64,000 nt of DNA from Liolophura sinensis (GCF_032854445.1 NC_088302.1:44556645-44620644); one strand, 5' to 3'. Shown: positions 37,901 to 50,401, numbered from the stretch's first letter. Translations and numbers: made by a program. The notes: generated from the sequence alone by a model not told the origin.

Positions 37901-38580
37901 CAATAGACTGTACAGAGTTTGGTATGAATTACTTAAGAAAAGAGATATTCCACAATAGCTGACTATCACAGAAGGCCAACAAGTGTTTGTATTAAGACAC
38001 CGATTCTTCTGAATTAGGCCTATATTTGGGCCGGATAGAAGCGGTCTGCTACAAAGTGGTATGACCAAAGAATTACAAAGAATGACCGAAATCATTTGAA
38101 AGCTTCGCTTCCGCGAGAATATATAGACACAAACAAATAACCTAGCAATTTTGCTTCGTATAAAGCACACACCAAAGCAAAGACAAGATGATAAAGCCGT
38201 ATCGTAAGCTGCGGCAATTCCAGATGGGACTGGTTCCAGAATTACATGTCGACCTATTTCCTAACGAGGGCAGACTTGTTACGAAAGGTATAGACTGGAC
38301 GTCATGCTGCATGAGCTTTATTATACAAGGTTTTCCTCGTAAAGGTTGTAAAAAAATGTTTGTAGAACAAATAGTAATGTCACATCGTCGCTAATTCAGT
38401 CATATGGGTTAGTGTGTTCATGCACGTAGTCACATCGACCGTGTTTTCCAATACTATATAGATTAGTATTTCAGTCGGATCGTATTTCAACCACATCGAG
38501 TAGTATTTCAGGCACATCGAGCTTTCATGTTGCAGTGTTTTCTCTGGATACACTTCCTGTGTGACCCGCTGATTTCTTTC
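34900..38580. other. Gene-free DNA after the CpG transition
   Basis: CpG rises to about three to five per 60 bases. A foldback lies at 35715-35960. The minus-strand open frames at 36067-36447 and 37763-38170 have no recognisable domain and no clear splice context. I see no gene. Confidence 0.5.
35715..35960. repeat. Imperfect foldback (inverted repeats of CAGTTTTGAAATAAA type)
   Basis: The left arm CAGTTTTGAAATAAAACCAC and CCAGTTTTAAAATAATTT is matched in reverse on the right by TTATTTCAAAAGTG, TTTTTCAAAAGTGGTTAG and AGATTATTTCAAAACTGG. It may be a degenerate MITE. Confidence 0.55.
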
Positions 38581-39850
38581 GTTACTATTTCTTTGTGTCC
38601 TATTTATTAGAAAACAAGGCAATGCTATCTTTCAATACCAGTTCTTTGGTGCCCATTGTTTTAGAATGTAAAGCAATTCTTCCTTTAAATATACTACTTT
38701 TCGCTCCCCATTGTTTTATACGTTAAGACATTGTTTTCTTTCAATACCATTTGTTTGTCCATTGTTATACTGTAAACTGTAAGGCAATAATTTATTTAAA
38801 TCACTTGCCCCATTTCTTTTGGCTCCCATTAAATTAGGTTTTTAGGCAATACTGTTTTTCTTTACAACTTTGCAACCGGTTGTTTTAGACTATATAGTAA
38901 GGCATTGATTTCGTTCGTAAGTCTTTCTTTTGTCACCATTAGAATATAATGTAATGCATTCTTTTAATACCACTTATTCTGGCCCCATCGTTTTAGGCCA
39001 TGTATAAGGTGCTGACATTTGTTTGAACCCGAATCTATAAGACACTGTTTCCGGTCGATTGTTTTTCTCTGGATCCCATATCCACATATTTTTTGTCGGT
39101 TCCCTTTTGCTCGATAATGATCGATAATGATCACATTATCGTGCATTTGTCGTACGATATTTGGTATGTCACTATTACCTTGCCATCGTTATATATGTAC
39201 GATTGCTGTACATATACGACATCTTTGTGAAACTGGGCCCTGGTTATAACGACAGTCCTTGTTTCAATTGTTTGATTTCATGCAAACGTTTCAGTTATTA
39301 CGATTTCTTGTAAACCTGTTCATTATACTGCTATAATGTCTTCGTATACGCTTTTCACGTGCTTTGGTACGGTGCTTCTTTCTGTCGCTAGAATATCTTT
39401 CTAGACCTCCGAAGATTTTTTGTACTGTAAGCATTTGCAAATGCTTGCTTTTATGGGAGTTCTTTTTATCGTTTTGAATGCCCATTTGTTTTTGGAAGGT
39501 TCTTATTCCCATCGTATTACTAAATATTTCCATGTAAATCTACCGTGTACCGTGTATATTGTAACACTTCTAAATATCGTCACGATGGTGTACGCCAACC
39601 CTGTGTTTTGGGGGGTTTTATACCATGAACCATGCATGTCTTTGTAGGTTTACTGGGTGTTATTGTAAGGTAACTCTTTCTGTCGTAACTGTGTCCTGTT
39701 ATTATGCCCTTCCACGCTTACTTCGTGTTTTTGTAAAGTACTTCCATCTGTCTTAGCGATCTCCTTCTGTTCCGCGTGTTTTGTAAGGTACTTCTTTGGC
39801 GATGCCTTTGTAGGCATATCGCGTATTTTGTATGCACCATTTATATATGT
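38580..39850. repeat. Highly diverged tandem repeats, unit about 50-65 bp
   Basis: Motifs of the form CCATTGTTTTAG - TAAGGCAAT - TTCTTTCAATACCA recur near 38578, 38652, 38706, 38758, 38825, 38875, 38934 and 38983. A related TTTTGTAAGGTACTTCT recurs near 39660, 39728 and 39778. The units are too diverged for exact boundaries. Confidence 0.5.
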
Positions 39851-42800
39851 CGTGTAAATGATTGCCAGAAGATATAGCATGACGCCTCAGCTTTATCCGA
39901 GCACTTTCACTGATAAACCCATGGTAAAAATGGTTAATAATTGGTGCTTGTCTCAGTTGTATTAAAAGCTTACGTCTGATAGGAAAGACATCGCCCCTGG
40001 CGGAAAACTGATTCAGTAATCGAAAATGCATTAATATTGATGGCTTAGATCGGTTTTTATCTCGTAAATCTACCATTTGATCTCCAAGTGGACGGCATGC
40101 ACATATATCAGCTGGTTCAATAAGAGTTGTCACGACAACCATTGTATCAAATGCGCAGTTTATGCTGTCTTAATGCTAATAAATTGTCAGTTACTTGTCA
40201 TAAGGAATGTATCATAGGGCTAGAGCAGAGCGACATGTGTCACTCGGCTGTGAGAGTAGCTGCATGTTAAATATCGTTACGCAAAAAATCAGTTCTGTGT
40301 GAAAGGAAAAGTGCAGTCATGCAAAATTAGTCACTAGCCCTGATCATATTCGTTAGCGTGGGGAACATTCATTAGAAAAGTCATACCAACGCTGGCAATG
40401 CATACTCAGTCTAGAGCTATAAGTCTGTCTTTTATGCAGTGAAGCTAAATTCAGCAATGTCTCTTCGGCTGATGGCTTGTTAATTTTCTGGTCTTTAGTC
40501 AACATAATCAGCTAAATATGTAAGCTAATATATTCCTTCACATTTTCCACCTTTCAAAATCCGTTGAAATGTCAACCTTTTTTTTTAAGAAAAACTTGGT
40601 GATTCTCCATTTTTGAACATGAAGAGTTAGTTCTACAGCCTCAGCTTGTAGAATAGTTAGCAGATTATGTACGCGGTCATAAGGACTATAGACATAGGCT
40701 TCCGCATATCCTGACGGTCGTTTATGCACAACGTATGCAATTTGCAATCAGTATAGCCTGATGTTCTAACAGACTTGTGAGCGACCTTGGTATTGTTATA
40801 TAGTTAGATTTTCTTTTATACCAGCGTGGATCTATCTTTAGACAACCTTTTCTGTAACTTGAGTATGTGTTGTTTTTCTTCAAATAGTCCGTTGATAAGA
40901 AAACATCTCTTATCTGATCAATCAATCATTGCTTGTTGAAAACCCACCTACCCACCTGTGGGTGGTTCTGTCAAAAAAGTTAAAGCACATCTTCAGAATG
41001 GACAGCCTATTTTGTTGTTGACAATTACGCTTCATGTGAAAGAAAAACCGAGTCGTCAGTCGCCTTTCATTATAGGTGTAATAGATCCTATGCCACCAGT
41101 ACGGGTGTATAGCTTCATCCATATCTGATATTTTTGCTGTCAAACAAATTAAATGTAGGACAATATGCAAGTTGCCATTATACCAGTGACCAAGTCCTTC
41201 TTGTCTGCCGAATCAGACATCACTCTACGTCGTGCAATCCGATTGGTCAGAGGACGTGCAGGCGATTTTACACCCCTGTTTCATTTACCATTGATCTCAG
41301 ACGTGTCCGTTAACACAACATCCATATTATGTTTTCATGAAATCCAATGATAGTTCCATTTCAGTAGATACGTGAACAAACGGAAAATTTTAAGAATTGC
41401 AACTTGGGATATAGTTCATGTAACACGACACCCCGCTTCTCAACGTGAATCTAATTCAAAGTGTTACGATAACCTGCAAATGTCACTCTAAAGCGTGATT
41501 TCGTATTACATAACGAATATACACCCAATCTGGAATGAAAACAATGTCTTTGCGCGGCATGAAACATCCGAACGTGGCTGAACATGCCTGACGCAAGGCA
41601 TTTACTAGAAAATTAACTAGATGAATATGCACTCTAACAATGTGACATTTATCTGTTTGAAGATACTGGACAGATATATACCTTATATATAGGCCTTAAG
41701 AACACCCGTTGAAGCATAGCCTTCGTTACTGGCTCTCAGACAGGATTAACTTTCAGGAAGCTTGATACTAAGGTCGATGCCATGTGGAGAAAGCTAGGGT
41801 TGTCTGGATTTGAACAGAGTTCCTGCTGTGAGTCTAACAGAATCTTTACGTTGAATTAATCCCAAAAGTGTGTTATATTTAACAGAACAGTCTGGTGCAA
41901 TAGCACACAATACATTCCACCATCATTCCGAAAACAGACTTTCTGTTAAATTGAACAGATTAATCTTTCGAGTGTGCCTAGGACCTATATAACAGAGTTT
42001 CCCTGAGGCCATATTTCACATCTGAAGACACCAATAATTTGTTTTTGTTAGTGTTTCTTTACATACCAATAAACTATTTTATAATATCACATGTACTAAG
42101 TAAGGCGAGAGGTGCTTCCGTAACAATACATTCTGTAAAACTATGTTAAGGTGAAACACAAGTTTATTATTTTGATCGTTTTTATAATCTTTTTGTGTAT
42201 TTAGGCTTGACGTAAACACCTAAAATGAATGACATAATGTTTTATTATATTTCAAATATCGTACGATTGCAGGAAATTTACTTGTGACCAAATTAAAAAA
42301 AATATGGCAATCCTAAAATTCCCGTAGACGTTCGGACCTCATTTTAAGCATATGGAAAAGAAACGAGATGTCTTTCGACTTTCCGGACGACTTTTGTCGT
42401 ATTTATTCTGTAAAGGCGTGTGATTTTGGTCTTCGTTGTTTTGGAATGATGGAATTTTTGTTTATAAAAAGAATTAAATATGGCATGAATTCTACGTTAA
42501 CGTAGCCATGCTGGCAACACTTGACCTGCAGTATAATGTTATTTACTCAGCAGAAATTGGCTTTGTTCGGATCAGCCTCACAGATGAGGATAACATTTGT
42601 CACGTTCTGTGCTCTCACTCGGTTGCTGTATGATGGAATCTTGGCATGCCATGCCCGTGAAATATACCGTCAGATCGGAATGATAGACAAAAATGTAACG
42701 GTAGAATGGTTTGACATCAGTGAAATAACGCTGGTCGAAGGTTCAAATTTATCTCAATATGCGTTGGTGTTTGGTAGATAAAACGATTATCAATATCCTA

Positions 42801-43115
42801 GACACTGCCGAATGGCTCTCTGTGCGCCCTAAATCCGTACCCACTCCGCCACCCCAACCGCCACCTCCAACACCATCACAGGCAAGAACTTGCGTTTTGA
42901 ATCTCATGTGGATAGGTCCTGAAAAGTATGGAGAATTGCAACATTGCTAAATGCTTTCGGTGTGGACGTGCATGGCTTTTGGGTGTTTAACGAATGTCGC
43001 AGTGAAAAGGGTTTGGCCGTCGCCTATATATGGGAATAGTATCTCAGCTCTCCTCGTCAGTGGCTGGCATAATAAAAAATACTATGATTCAAATGTAAAT
43101 ATACCTTGGAATTAG
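39850..43115. other. Intergenic DNA, no gene recognised
   Basis: Several open frames of 60-130 codons occur, but none shows a known domain. A proline-rich frame (PTPPPQPPPPTP, around 42838-42880) lies within a 63-codon ORF with no partner exon that I can support. Confidence 0.4.
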
Positions 43116-43117
43116 CT

Positions 43118-43410
43118 CGTCTGGCTTTAATGGTTAAGGTGTGCATGGACTAATACGGCAATGACCCAGGGGGGTGCTCGAAGGAAGCGTGGGAAATCAA
43201 TAGCACCACGCAGCATTAGTATGACGTCCAGGTAGATCGGTAAACACGCTTTAATGCAGCAGTCATGGGTTGACATGTATACACCTGGTCCAATCAATCT
43301 GCCAAGCAGGGAAAGCCGACTTCAAAAGGATGGCCTGTTGCTATCCAGTGCTGATGGCCAGGTATTTACCCAATAAATCCGTCACCAGTCAATCGTAAAC
43401 CACCTTAGGA
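43118..43410 (+). mobile_element. Possible SINE with SINE-A-like head
   Basis: CTCGTCTGGCTTTAATGGTT followed by AAGGTGTGCATGG and GGCAATGACCCAGG resembles the head of SINE-A. The rest differs and ends near CCCAATAAATCC. The body is not matched elsewhere in the window. Confidence 0.35.
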
Positions 43411-43849
43411 CGTCCTTATGTTAATAATGCGCAATTCTCCATTTACCTGTGCTGAGAGGTTAAGTATTCGCTAAGTAGCCTTAAAGGCAACATTGGTCAT
43501 GTATTCGGCTTCGTTTTTCAGGGTACTGAAGCCTGCAATAAGCTTTTGGATCAAATCCGCTATTTATCGATCTTGAAAGAAAAACTTACGCACCCACAGT
43601 ATCCAATGGATTTATCTTTTAATAAACCAGGCATCCAAACGATCATCTCAATTGAAAAAAGACATCTTCTCCTAGAATATCCTGTTGCCACATGACCAAA
43701 ATAATACATTTCCATTTTGTCCGAATAACTAATTTATGCGAAGCTGAAACCGTTCCAGAAGACTCAATAAGCGTACATAAAAACAGATCAACAAATCCAT
43801 AGAAAAGACTCACCACGTCCTAGCAGGTCATTGGGCATATATAAACACA

Positions 43850-44155
43850 ACAGTCAATATATCCCAGCAGAATAATCGACATATCTCAAAACAGCAGCTC
43901 ACATGACACTGGAAAATAATGAACATATCCCAAATCAGCAACCAACATATCCCAGCAGAACAATCAACATATCTCAACACACCTGTCAACATATCCCGGC
44001 AGAACAATCAACATATCTCAACACACCAGCCAACATATCCCAGCAGAACAATCAACATATCTCAACACACCAGCCAACATATCCCAGCAGAACAATCAAC
44101 ATATCTCAACACACCAGCCAACATATCCCATCAGAACAATCGGCATATCTTTTCT
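43850..44155. repeat. 44-bp tandem repeat
   Basis: Units begin with CAACATATCCC at 43943, 43987, 44031, 44075 and 44119, and contain AGAACAATCAACATATCTCA. A degenerate lead-in starts near 43850. The unit is not a multiple of three, so the open frames across it shift from unit to unit and overlap. Confidence 0.85.
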
Positions 44156-45710
44156 CAGTCGGGGGAAGCTCGTGTTAGACTCGTACGTATTTCCTAGAAT
44201 AGTCGTGACATTGTCGTAGTAAAGGCGTACCACTCCAGAGTACTTGTTGAACACTCGTGGATTAGTCGTATTAGTCCTACTGTTGTCGTACAATACGCAT
44301 GTGTCTGTCTCTTCTGTTTCCTGCATATTATCATTGCAGCTAGGGCACCATACAAAACAATATCTTCCTCACCTGATTCTTTCAACATGTTAACAGTAGC
44401 CATTTTGAACAAATATGATCACAAGATTATTATCTAATATCGTTGAAACGGTCGAACAGGTCGTGCCTCTGTTCTACTACACTCTTACTTAGCTCTGGTC
44501 TGGTCGTAGAAAGGTCGGGGTTGGTCGAGAACAAATCGTGGCAGTATCTTCCTGTAGCCCTACTACGGTCCTGATTTGCTTGTACCTAGGTTCTCTTTCG
44601 TTCTCGACCAACCGAGACTAATGCCCGGTTAAACAGGACTGCAGTAGGTCTATACACGACAACAACATGAGTTATCCCGATTTTTGTCAAGACTAAGTTG
44701 GCCTCCAGTCCTGAGATAAATCGGCCTCTTGGGAGATCTACTTAAGAGCTTAAGAGTTGTGTGAACTGTAAGATAGGCAGAGCTGTGTCAGGGCTCTTGC
44801 AGCCAGGATCGGGTAGGATGTGGGATACGCAGGGCTAAATGACAGCGTAAAGAAAAATGATTAGGTTAGCTGTGAGACAAGCTAATCTGAGTCAGAGGTC
44901 GACAACTGGTGTTGAAGGGACCCTAAGATAAACGAAGCTAAGGTAATATTCAGGGTAGGATGGGATGGTATCCAGGGCTGAATCGGCACTGCAAAAAATG
45001 ATTGGGCTTTGAAGACGTTATTACATAGGCCTCACCCTTGTCACTGCCATATCATACTCACACAGGCGTACGGTCTCATGATTAATCAAAGTAAAATCAC
45101 TAGGGAGAAAGCAGCAGCCAGGACTGGTTCATGAAAGTGATACTGTTGAAGTTGTGATTGTGTACACCTGTACTAAAAAGACTCCCAAAGAATTTCCGTT
45201 AGACATGCCGCATACAAGTGCGAATGACGCCAACAGTTTTATTCTGTATGAAGGAGTCGTCCCACACTTTTACACGCGTTAACACGACATTAACACATAT
45301 TCTAACCAAATGTAGACACTACAGTATTCATATTTTCCCTCCTGTGATCTTTGTTCCGTTGAAGTTAAAAGAAGGAAAATCAACGTAAAATACCAATATT
45401 GAGACGCAGCAGAACAACAAAAGCCCCTATTACTTGCGGTTTTCTCCTCAAAAGTCGTAGACTGATTAGGGTACCGGGTTGGTATGTATCTCGGTAGACA
45501 TGTTGGATCCAAAAGATCCTCGCCCGACTTTCACAGAAGGCATTGCCGATTTGTCTTGCTTTTACTGCACTGTGAAGTGTCAGACAACCTGTCAAGTTTC
45601 CCTTGGGCTTGCTTGATTTGACATGTTTGATATCGCTTAATTTCAGAGCATTGTACACAAAGGCATCCTGACCACTTGACATTTACAGAGACCTTGTCGT
45701 TTGTAGGCTG
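44155..45710. other. Intergenic DNA with one inverted repeat
   Basis: A perfect 14-bp inverted repeat (GGTTGGTCGAGAAC at 44519-44532, complement at 44600-44613) encloses 67 nt. The open frame at 45380-45682 on the minus strand has no recognisable domain. I see no gene. Confidence 0.4.
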
Positions 45711-45714
45711 CGTT

Positions 45715-47112
45715 CCATGAACTGTTAAACGACCTGTTCAAGCCTCCAAGTCGGATAAATTGTTTCGTTCTTTTTCTTTCTTTTTAATTTATTTTATTGT
45801 TGACTATTTTAATTGTTTGTTGCAGTGATCTTTGTTTAAGCCACTAAACAGCCACCTCAGGTCTATTACACATAAGGTCGATTTCTGACACAAGGGAAAA
45901 TTCAAAACCTCGCCACAGCAACAGGTTTTGGTACTGCCAGTTTGGACACACATGTACGAGCACCTGGGCCTATATAGGATTCAGATATGTAATGTACACA
46001 CACCTGGGTTTCCAGGACTCACCTGCTCTTAAGTGGGCTTCCAGGTCCCACCCGTCCTTAAGTGGAATGTACAGACACATGAGTTTCCATGACCCACCTG
46101 GCTTAAGGGGAATGTACACACAACTGAGTTCACAGGACCCACCTCCATGTCTCACACGCCTTTGAGTGGAATATACACACCGCTGGGTTTCCAGAACCCA
46201 CCAGCCCTTAAGCGAAATGTACATACACCTCGGCTTCCAGGGCCCACCTGCCGTTAAGTGAAATGTACACACCTGGGTTTCAGGACCAACTTTCGCGTGA
46301 ATGGAATGCACACACACTTGAGTTTCCAGGACCCACCTGCAATTAAGTGGAATGTACACACACCTGAGCTTGTAGAAATGTAGGGCCCACCTGTCGGTAT
46401 ATGGGATGTACGTGCAGCTGGGCTTATATATGACCCACCTGCCCTTAAGTGGAATGTACACGTACCTGGGTTTATATAGGAACCACCTGTCGGTGTCGGT
46501 GGAATGCATGGGATGTACGTGTATCTGGTCTTACGGGACCCACTCCGGCTTAAGTGAAATGTACACACACCTGGGCTTATATAGGACTCACCCCACCTTA
46601 AGTGGAATGTACATACACCTGGGCTATATAGGACCCACCCCACCATAAGTGGAATGTACACACACTTGGGCTTATATTGGACCTATTTGTCGATACGTAG
46701 GATGTACGCACACCTGGGCTTACAGGACCCACCTGCTTGTAAGTGCAACGTACACACACTTGAGCTTATATAGGATCCACCTTCACCTTAATGGAATGTA
46801 CACACACCTGGGCTTATATAGGCTGTCGGTCTGTGGGATATACGCGCAGCTTGGCTTGTCACATGAACTTCCAATCGCCCTGTTCAAGACCCTCCAGGCT
46901 AAAGTGGAAGCATTTTCTTCTTTATTGATTTTTTGATGTTGTGACCTTTATTTAAGCCACAAGACAGCCACCTGGGCCCGATCCCATGCCACAATACCAT
47001 TTTTGATATAGGTGAAAATTCAAATCCTTGTCACAGAGCTCAGGTTTTGTTACTGGCAGTTGAAATGTTGACACATATGTACATACAGCTGGGCTTATAT
47101 AGAACCCAGCTG
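45715..47112. repeat. Tandem array (unit about 48 bp) bounded by a 250-bp direct repeat
   Basis: About 18 imperfect units between 45985 and 46850 have the pattern GTGGAATGTACACACACCTG - GGCTTATATAGGACCCACCT. The left flank (45715-45975: CCTGTTCAAG, TTTAAGCCAC, ACAGCCACCT, AAAATTCAAA, CAGGTTTTG) is repeated to the right (46858-47112) in the same order. Long minus-strand frames (45970-46509, 46254-46661) encode only the repeat. Confidence 0.8.
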
Positions 47113-47476
47113 CTCTATCCCAAGATAGTATAGGTGAAAGCTTAACTTATAAACATAGTGAAATATTATTAAAAGACAACCAACATTTTCACATTGCACA
47201 CAGTATGGGTATTAAGTTAACGGCAATCACCGTATGATGGCTAAAAGATGAGATTTTAGTTGTGATTTCAAGAGAGGTCGAAAGGGACACTCTTTTAGTG
47301 ACTTTAGTAACTTATTCCATTCAGTGGACCTTTTATATCCAGTGAAAAACATGCGATATCAGAATCATGGAAGGTTCCGTAGAAAATGTTTATGAATGTT
47401 TACTCGGTTGCGTAATGACCTAAGTAAGAAGGTCTTTGAAAGATGAATCCCCAAGAGAGAGTCAGCATGATATGGA
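47113..47476. other. Intergenic spacer, nothing recognised
   Basis: This is AT-rich sequence between the array and a SINE, with no frame or repeat of note. Confidence 0.4.
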
Positions 47477-47681
47477 CTTATTTATTTATTTATTTATTTA
47501 TTTGATTGGTGTTTTACACCTTACTCAAGAATATTTCACTTATACGCCGGCGGCCAGCATTAGGGTGGAAGGAACCGGGCAGAACCCGGGGGAAACCCAC
47601 GACCATCCGCAGGTTGCAGCTAGACCTTCCCACGTACGACCGGAGAGGAAGCCAGCACAAGCTGGATTTGAACTCGCATGA
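47477..47681 (-). mobile_element. SINE-A, reverse, 5'-truncated, young copy
   Basis: (TTTA)n is followed by GATTGGTGTTTTACACC, TATACGCCGGCGGCCAGCAT, CACGACCATCCGCAGGTTGC, CCCACGTACGACCGGAGAGG and GCTGGATTTGAACTCGC. CpG positions are well kept. The tRNA-like head beyond the B box is missing. Confidence 0.9.
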
Positions 47682-47857
47682 TATAAAAAGTTGCATACTA
47701 AGAGTATATAAATATATTTTAAAATACATGTAGTTCTACTTTATTTTGACATGAATTGTAACGAAAATATTTTCATACCATTGCTTCTGGTTTGATTAGT
47801 AAAACTGAATTTACTAAAAATCAAAACTGAAATCCGATGCATGTACTTCCTGTATAG

Positions 47858-48125
47858 GTTTAATATTACCAGTCCCTGGGCCATTAACAGGCCGCGTAGG
47901 CTTCATGTTGCCAGTTCGTGTTCCATTAACAAACAGCGTAAGTTTAATGTTGCTAATCTGTGTTCCATTAACAGACAGCGCCGGGTTAATGTTGCCAGTC
48001 TTGGTTCCATTAACAGACAGCGTAGGTCTAATGTTGCCAGTCCGCGTGCCGTGATCAGACCGTGTATGTTTGATGTTGCCAGTCCGTGTACCGTGAGCAG
48101 GCCCTGTATGCCTCTCTTTACCAGA
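47858..48125. repeat. 42-bp tandem repeat, about six units
   Basis: The core is TTAATGTTGCCAGTCCGTGT followed by TCCATTAACAGACAGCGTAG. As 42 is a multiple of three, it leaves long frames on both strands; the minus one (47814-48209, 131 codons) reads as 14-residue repeats of the form TGNIKPTLSVNGT. No signal peptide or splice context supports a gene. Confidence 0.85.
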
Positions 48126-48209
48126 CCAATACGCTTCACCAGGCTGTATACCCATAGACACACCATTTATATCGGTGCCACATTGAATTTGAGAACTACA
48201 TTGTGACAA

Positions 48210-49870
48210 GCTTCATAAGCTTTCAGATCTTACATCATTGGCATATATACTGTACCCCTGGCTTCCCTTTAAAAACGGTTTATAGGTTCCCAGAATATTC
48301 CCGGTCCAGTAGGTATAGTACTGAGAACGCGTATACCGAAGGTTCAGCTTTTATTGCAGACGTGTTAAAATGGATACGTGTTATCCCCCACCTCCACCAT
48401 TAAGCTACGACTTCCCGGTAGATGCCGTGGTGCGAGTTCTTATTATCCAATGACCACGTGGTATCGATTCTAAGCTGGGATCAACTACCTTGCAGCGGAA
48501 GTTATACGTATAGCTGGTTAATAAAGGGGAATGATCGTTTAGGATTTATTCACACCGTCCCGAGGTGAACTCGATAGGCGGGCAAAGCGGACGTCTCTTG
48601 ATATCGTAAACTGACCATTTAAGAATAAAAAAGGGAAGGGGCCTACGTGCACCGGAGCGAATCCCGAGGTGATTTTCCTCTTCTATCCCATGCTCTAGAT
48701 TTAGTGTTGGCCTTCGGCGATATTTTGCTGGGAACCGATTCACCGACGCCCGCTGTGTCACCTCGCCAAGGAGGCATTGTTTGTCGCGGGTGAGCATGGC
48801 AACCAGGCTTTGCGAAGCAGACGTCTGTGACCACAAAAGCATCTACTGTTTACAAGATATATGACAATTAAATTAGATCACATTTACGTCAGAAAGTGAA
48901 ACAGGAAATGAGAATGAGATGTTAAATTTAGCTTGACTTCGATCCGAAAGAAATAACAAATGGAAGAGTTGGCGTGCTGGATTTTGGTACAAAGGAACAT
49001 GGTCATAAATTAGAGTGCGTACAAAAGTAATAAGAGGAAGATTTATGTTTGTCTTATTTATGGTCTGTAATCTTCAGTGAGTCTAAGTAACTGATTTTGA
49101 CAGATTTTAGGAGTTGTATAGATTACAGAAACGTGTTTTGAGTTTTTCTTGGATGGTAGGATCATACTACTGGGACTCTCAGCAGCATAATTAATATTTT
49201 ATTACCTCTGTTTGCCTCTAAAACACACTTTTTGGGGAGGACTTTTGTTGCAAATACCAGAAATATTTCATATTATTGCGTGATATACTTACTTATATAA
49301 ATACTTATTTACTTATATTTACCACGTTGGAAATGTAAACCATTGATGTAACATGCATTGCACGCTGTGAAATTCTAATGAGGCCAATAGAGCGGAAGTG
49401 GAGCCTTTACAAAATTCCCGTGTTTTGAAATTCCATGATTGTGCAAGTAGCTTATAGCATATTTACTTGTTCACTTACTTGCGTCATTACATGTATAATT
49501 AATCGATCGATGAGTTCTCGGCAAATAAATAACTAATACATAGTGGGGCTTACAACACGGGATTTTTAAAACAAACAAAGCGACCGGTATACCGCACAAA
49601 GACGACGTAAAACAGTTCTAACTACACCGAAAGAATCCAATCGCCATTCATATATTGATTTTGCTGCCCACTTCCCTATTCAAACTTACCTATATATCCA
49701 CAATCAATTTCTTAATGATAAAACAAAATTTAAACAAAAATCGAAGGAAGCTTGCTTTATATAACCACTATATAGCCTACCTACGCTACAACATAGAGGT
49801 TGAAAAGTCTCCCACGCCAGTTCGTTGCAATTCCACGAACTTAACTATGGGCGTTGATCCACTCTGGCTG
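48210..49870. other. Intergenic DNA with a CpG-rich patch
   Basis: 48400-48840 is GC- and CpG-rich and carries a 98-codon minus-strand frame with no recognisable domain. The rest is AT-rich. I see no gene. Confidence 0.4.
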
Positions 49871-49874
49871 GTCT

Positions 49875-49983
49875 GGTTATAGCGTCCGGAGTGACTTGTT
49901 CCACAATTATGGTGTGCAAGTCTGTACGTTCGAGAGTTCGTTAGTAACTTGCTCAGTGGTCAGTGTTTTACACCGGTTTCATC
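49875..49983 (+). mobile_element. SINE-C fragment
   Basis: TTAGTAACTTGCTCAGTGGT followed by CAGTGTTTTACACCGGTTTC matches the body of SINE-C near 60.6 kb. The rest of the element is lost or interrupted by the adjacent MITE. Confidence 0.4.
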
Positions 49984-49985
49984 TA

Positions 49986-50197
49986 CACCGCGAGAAAAGT
50001 TTTGGTCAACTGACTCAAACACCTGGGTTATACAGCTAAACTAATTCAACTCATATGACCAGATCAGATGAGTCTTGAAAGACTACTGTGAGTTTTCCGA
50101 CTAACCAAGTGAGTCAACAGTATAACCAGATGAGTTTCATAACTTAGCTGATCTGGTCATAGGACTCAGTCAGTTGACCCAAGCTTTTCTCTCAGTG
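49986..50197. mobile_element. Mariner/Tc1-type MITE with TA target duplication
   Basis: The inverted ends (left CACCGCGAGAAAAGTTTTGG, right complement CACTGAGAGAAAAGCTTGGG, both continuing TCAACTGACT) enclose 212 bp. A TA dinucleotide sits directly outside each end (49984-49985 and 50198-50199). It has no coding capacity. Confidence 0.75.
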
Positions 50198-50401
50198 TAG
50201 TGATAAGCATGGCGTTGTGTTATTTGAGGAGTGGTTAAAATTAAGCATTTTCAATGGTCAGGCTTATGGGTTGAGGATGCTTTAGTCCTCGAATTTATCT
50301 ACCGCCTTCTTTTTGATACCTGACAAACCTCTTGACTTATACCGCAGTCGAACCGGCGAGAGCTGGATTCGAGCACTCGACCTCACTGGCCAAGGACCTG
50401 G

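Noticed and set aside
37763-38170. 135-codon minus-strand open frame
   Set aside because: No recognisable domain; hydrophobic residues are scattered and no supporting exon structure is seen.
42759-42950. Proline-rich frame (PTPPPQPPPPTP)
   Set aside because: A single low-complexity patch in a short frame without neighbouring exons; insufficient to call a gene.
45970-46661. Long minus-strand frames (179 and 135 codons) with CVYIPLK-type repeats
   Set aside because: They follow the tandem array exactly, overlap in two frames and have plus-strand counterparts. The repeat explains them without a gene.
48546-48842. 98-codon minus-strand frame in a CpG-rich patch
   Set aside because: Two overlapping frames are open and neither shows a domain; GC-rich composition alone can explain the lack of stops.
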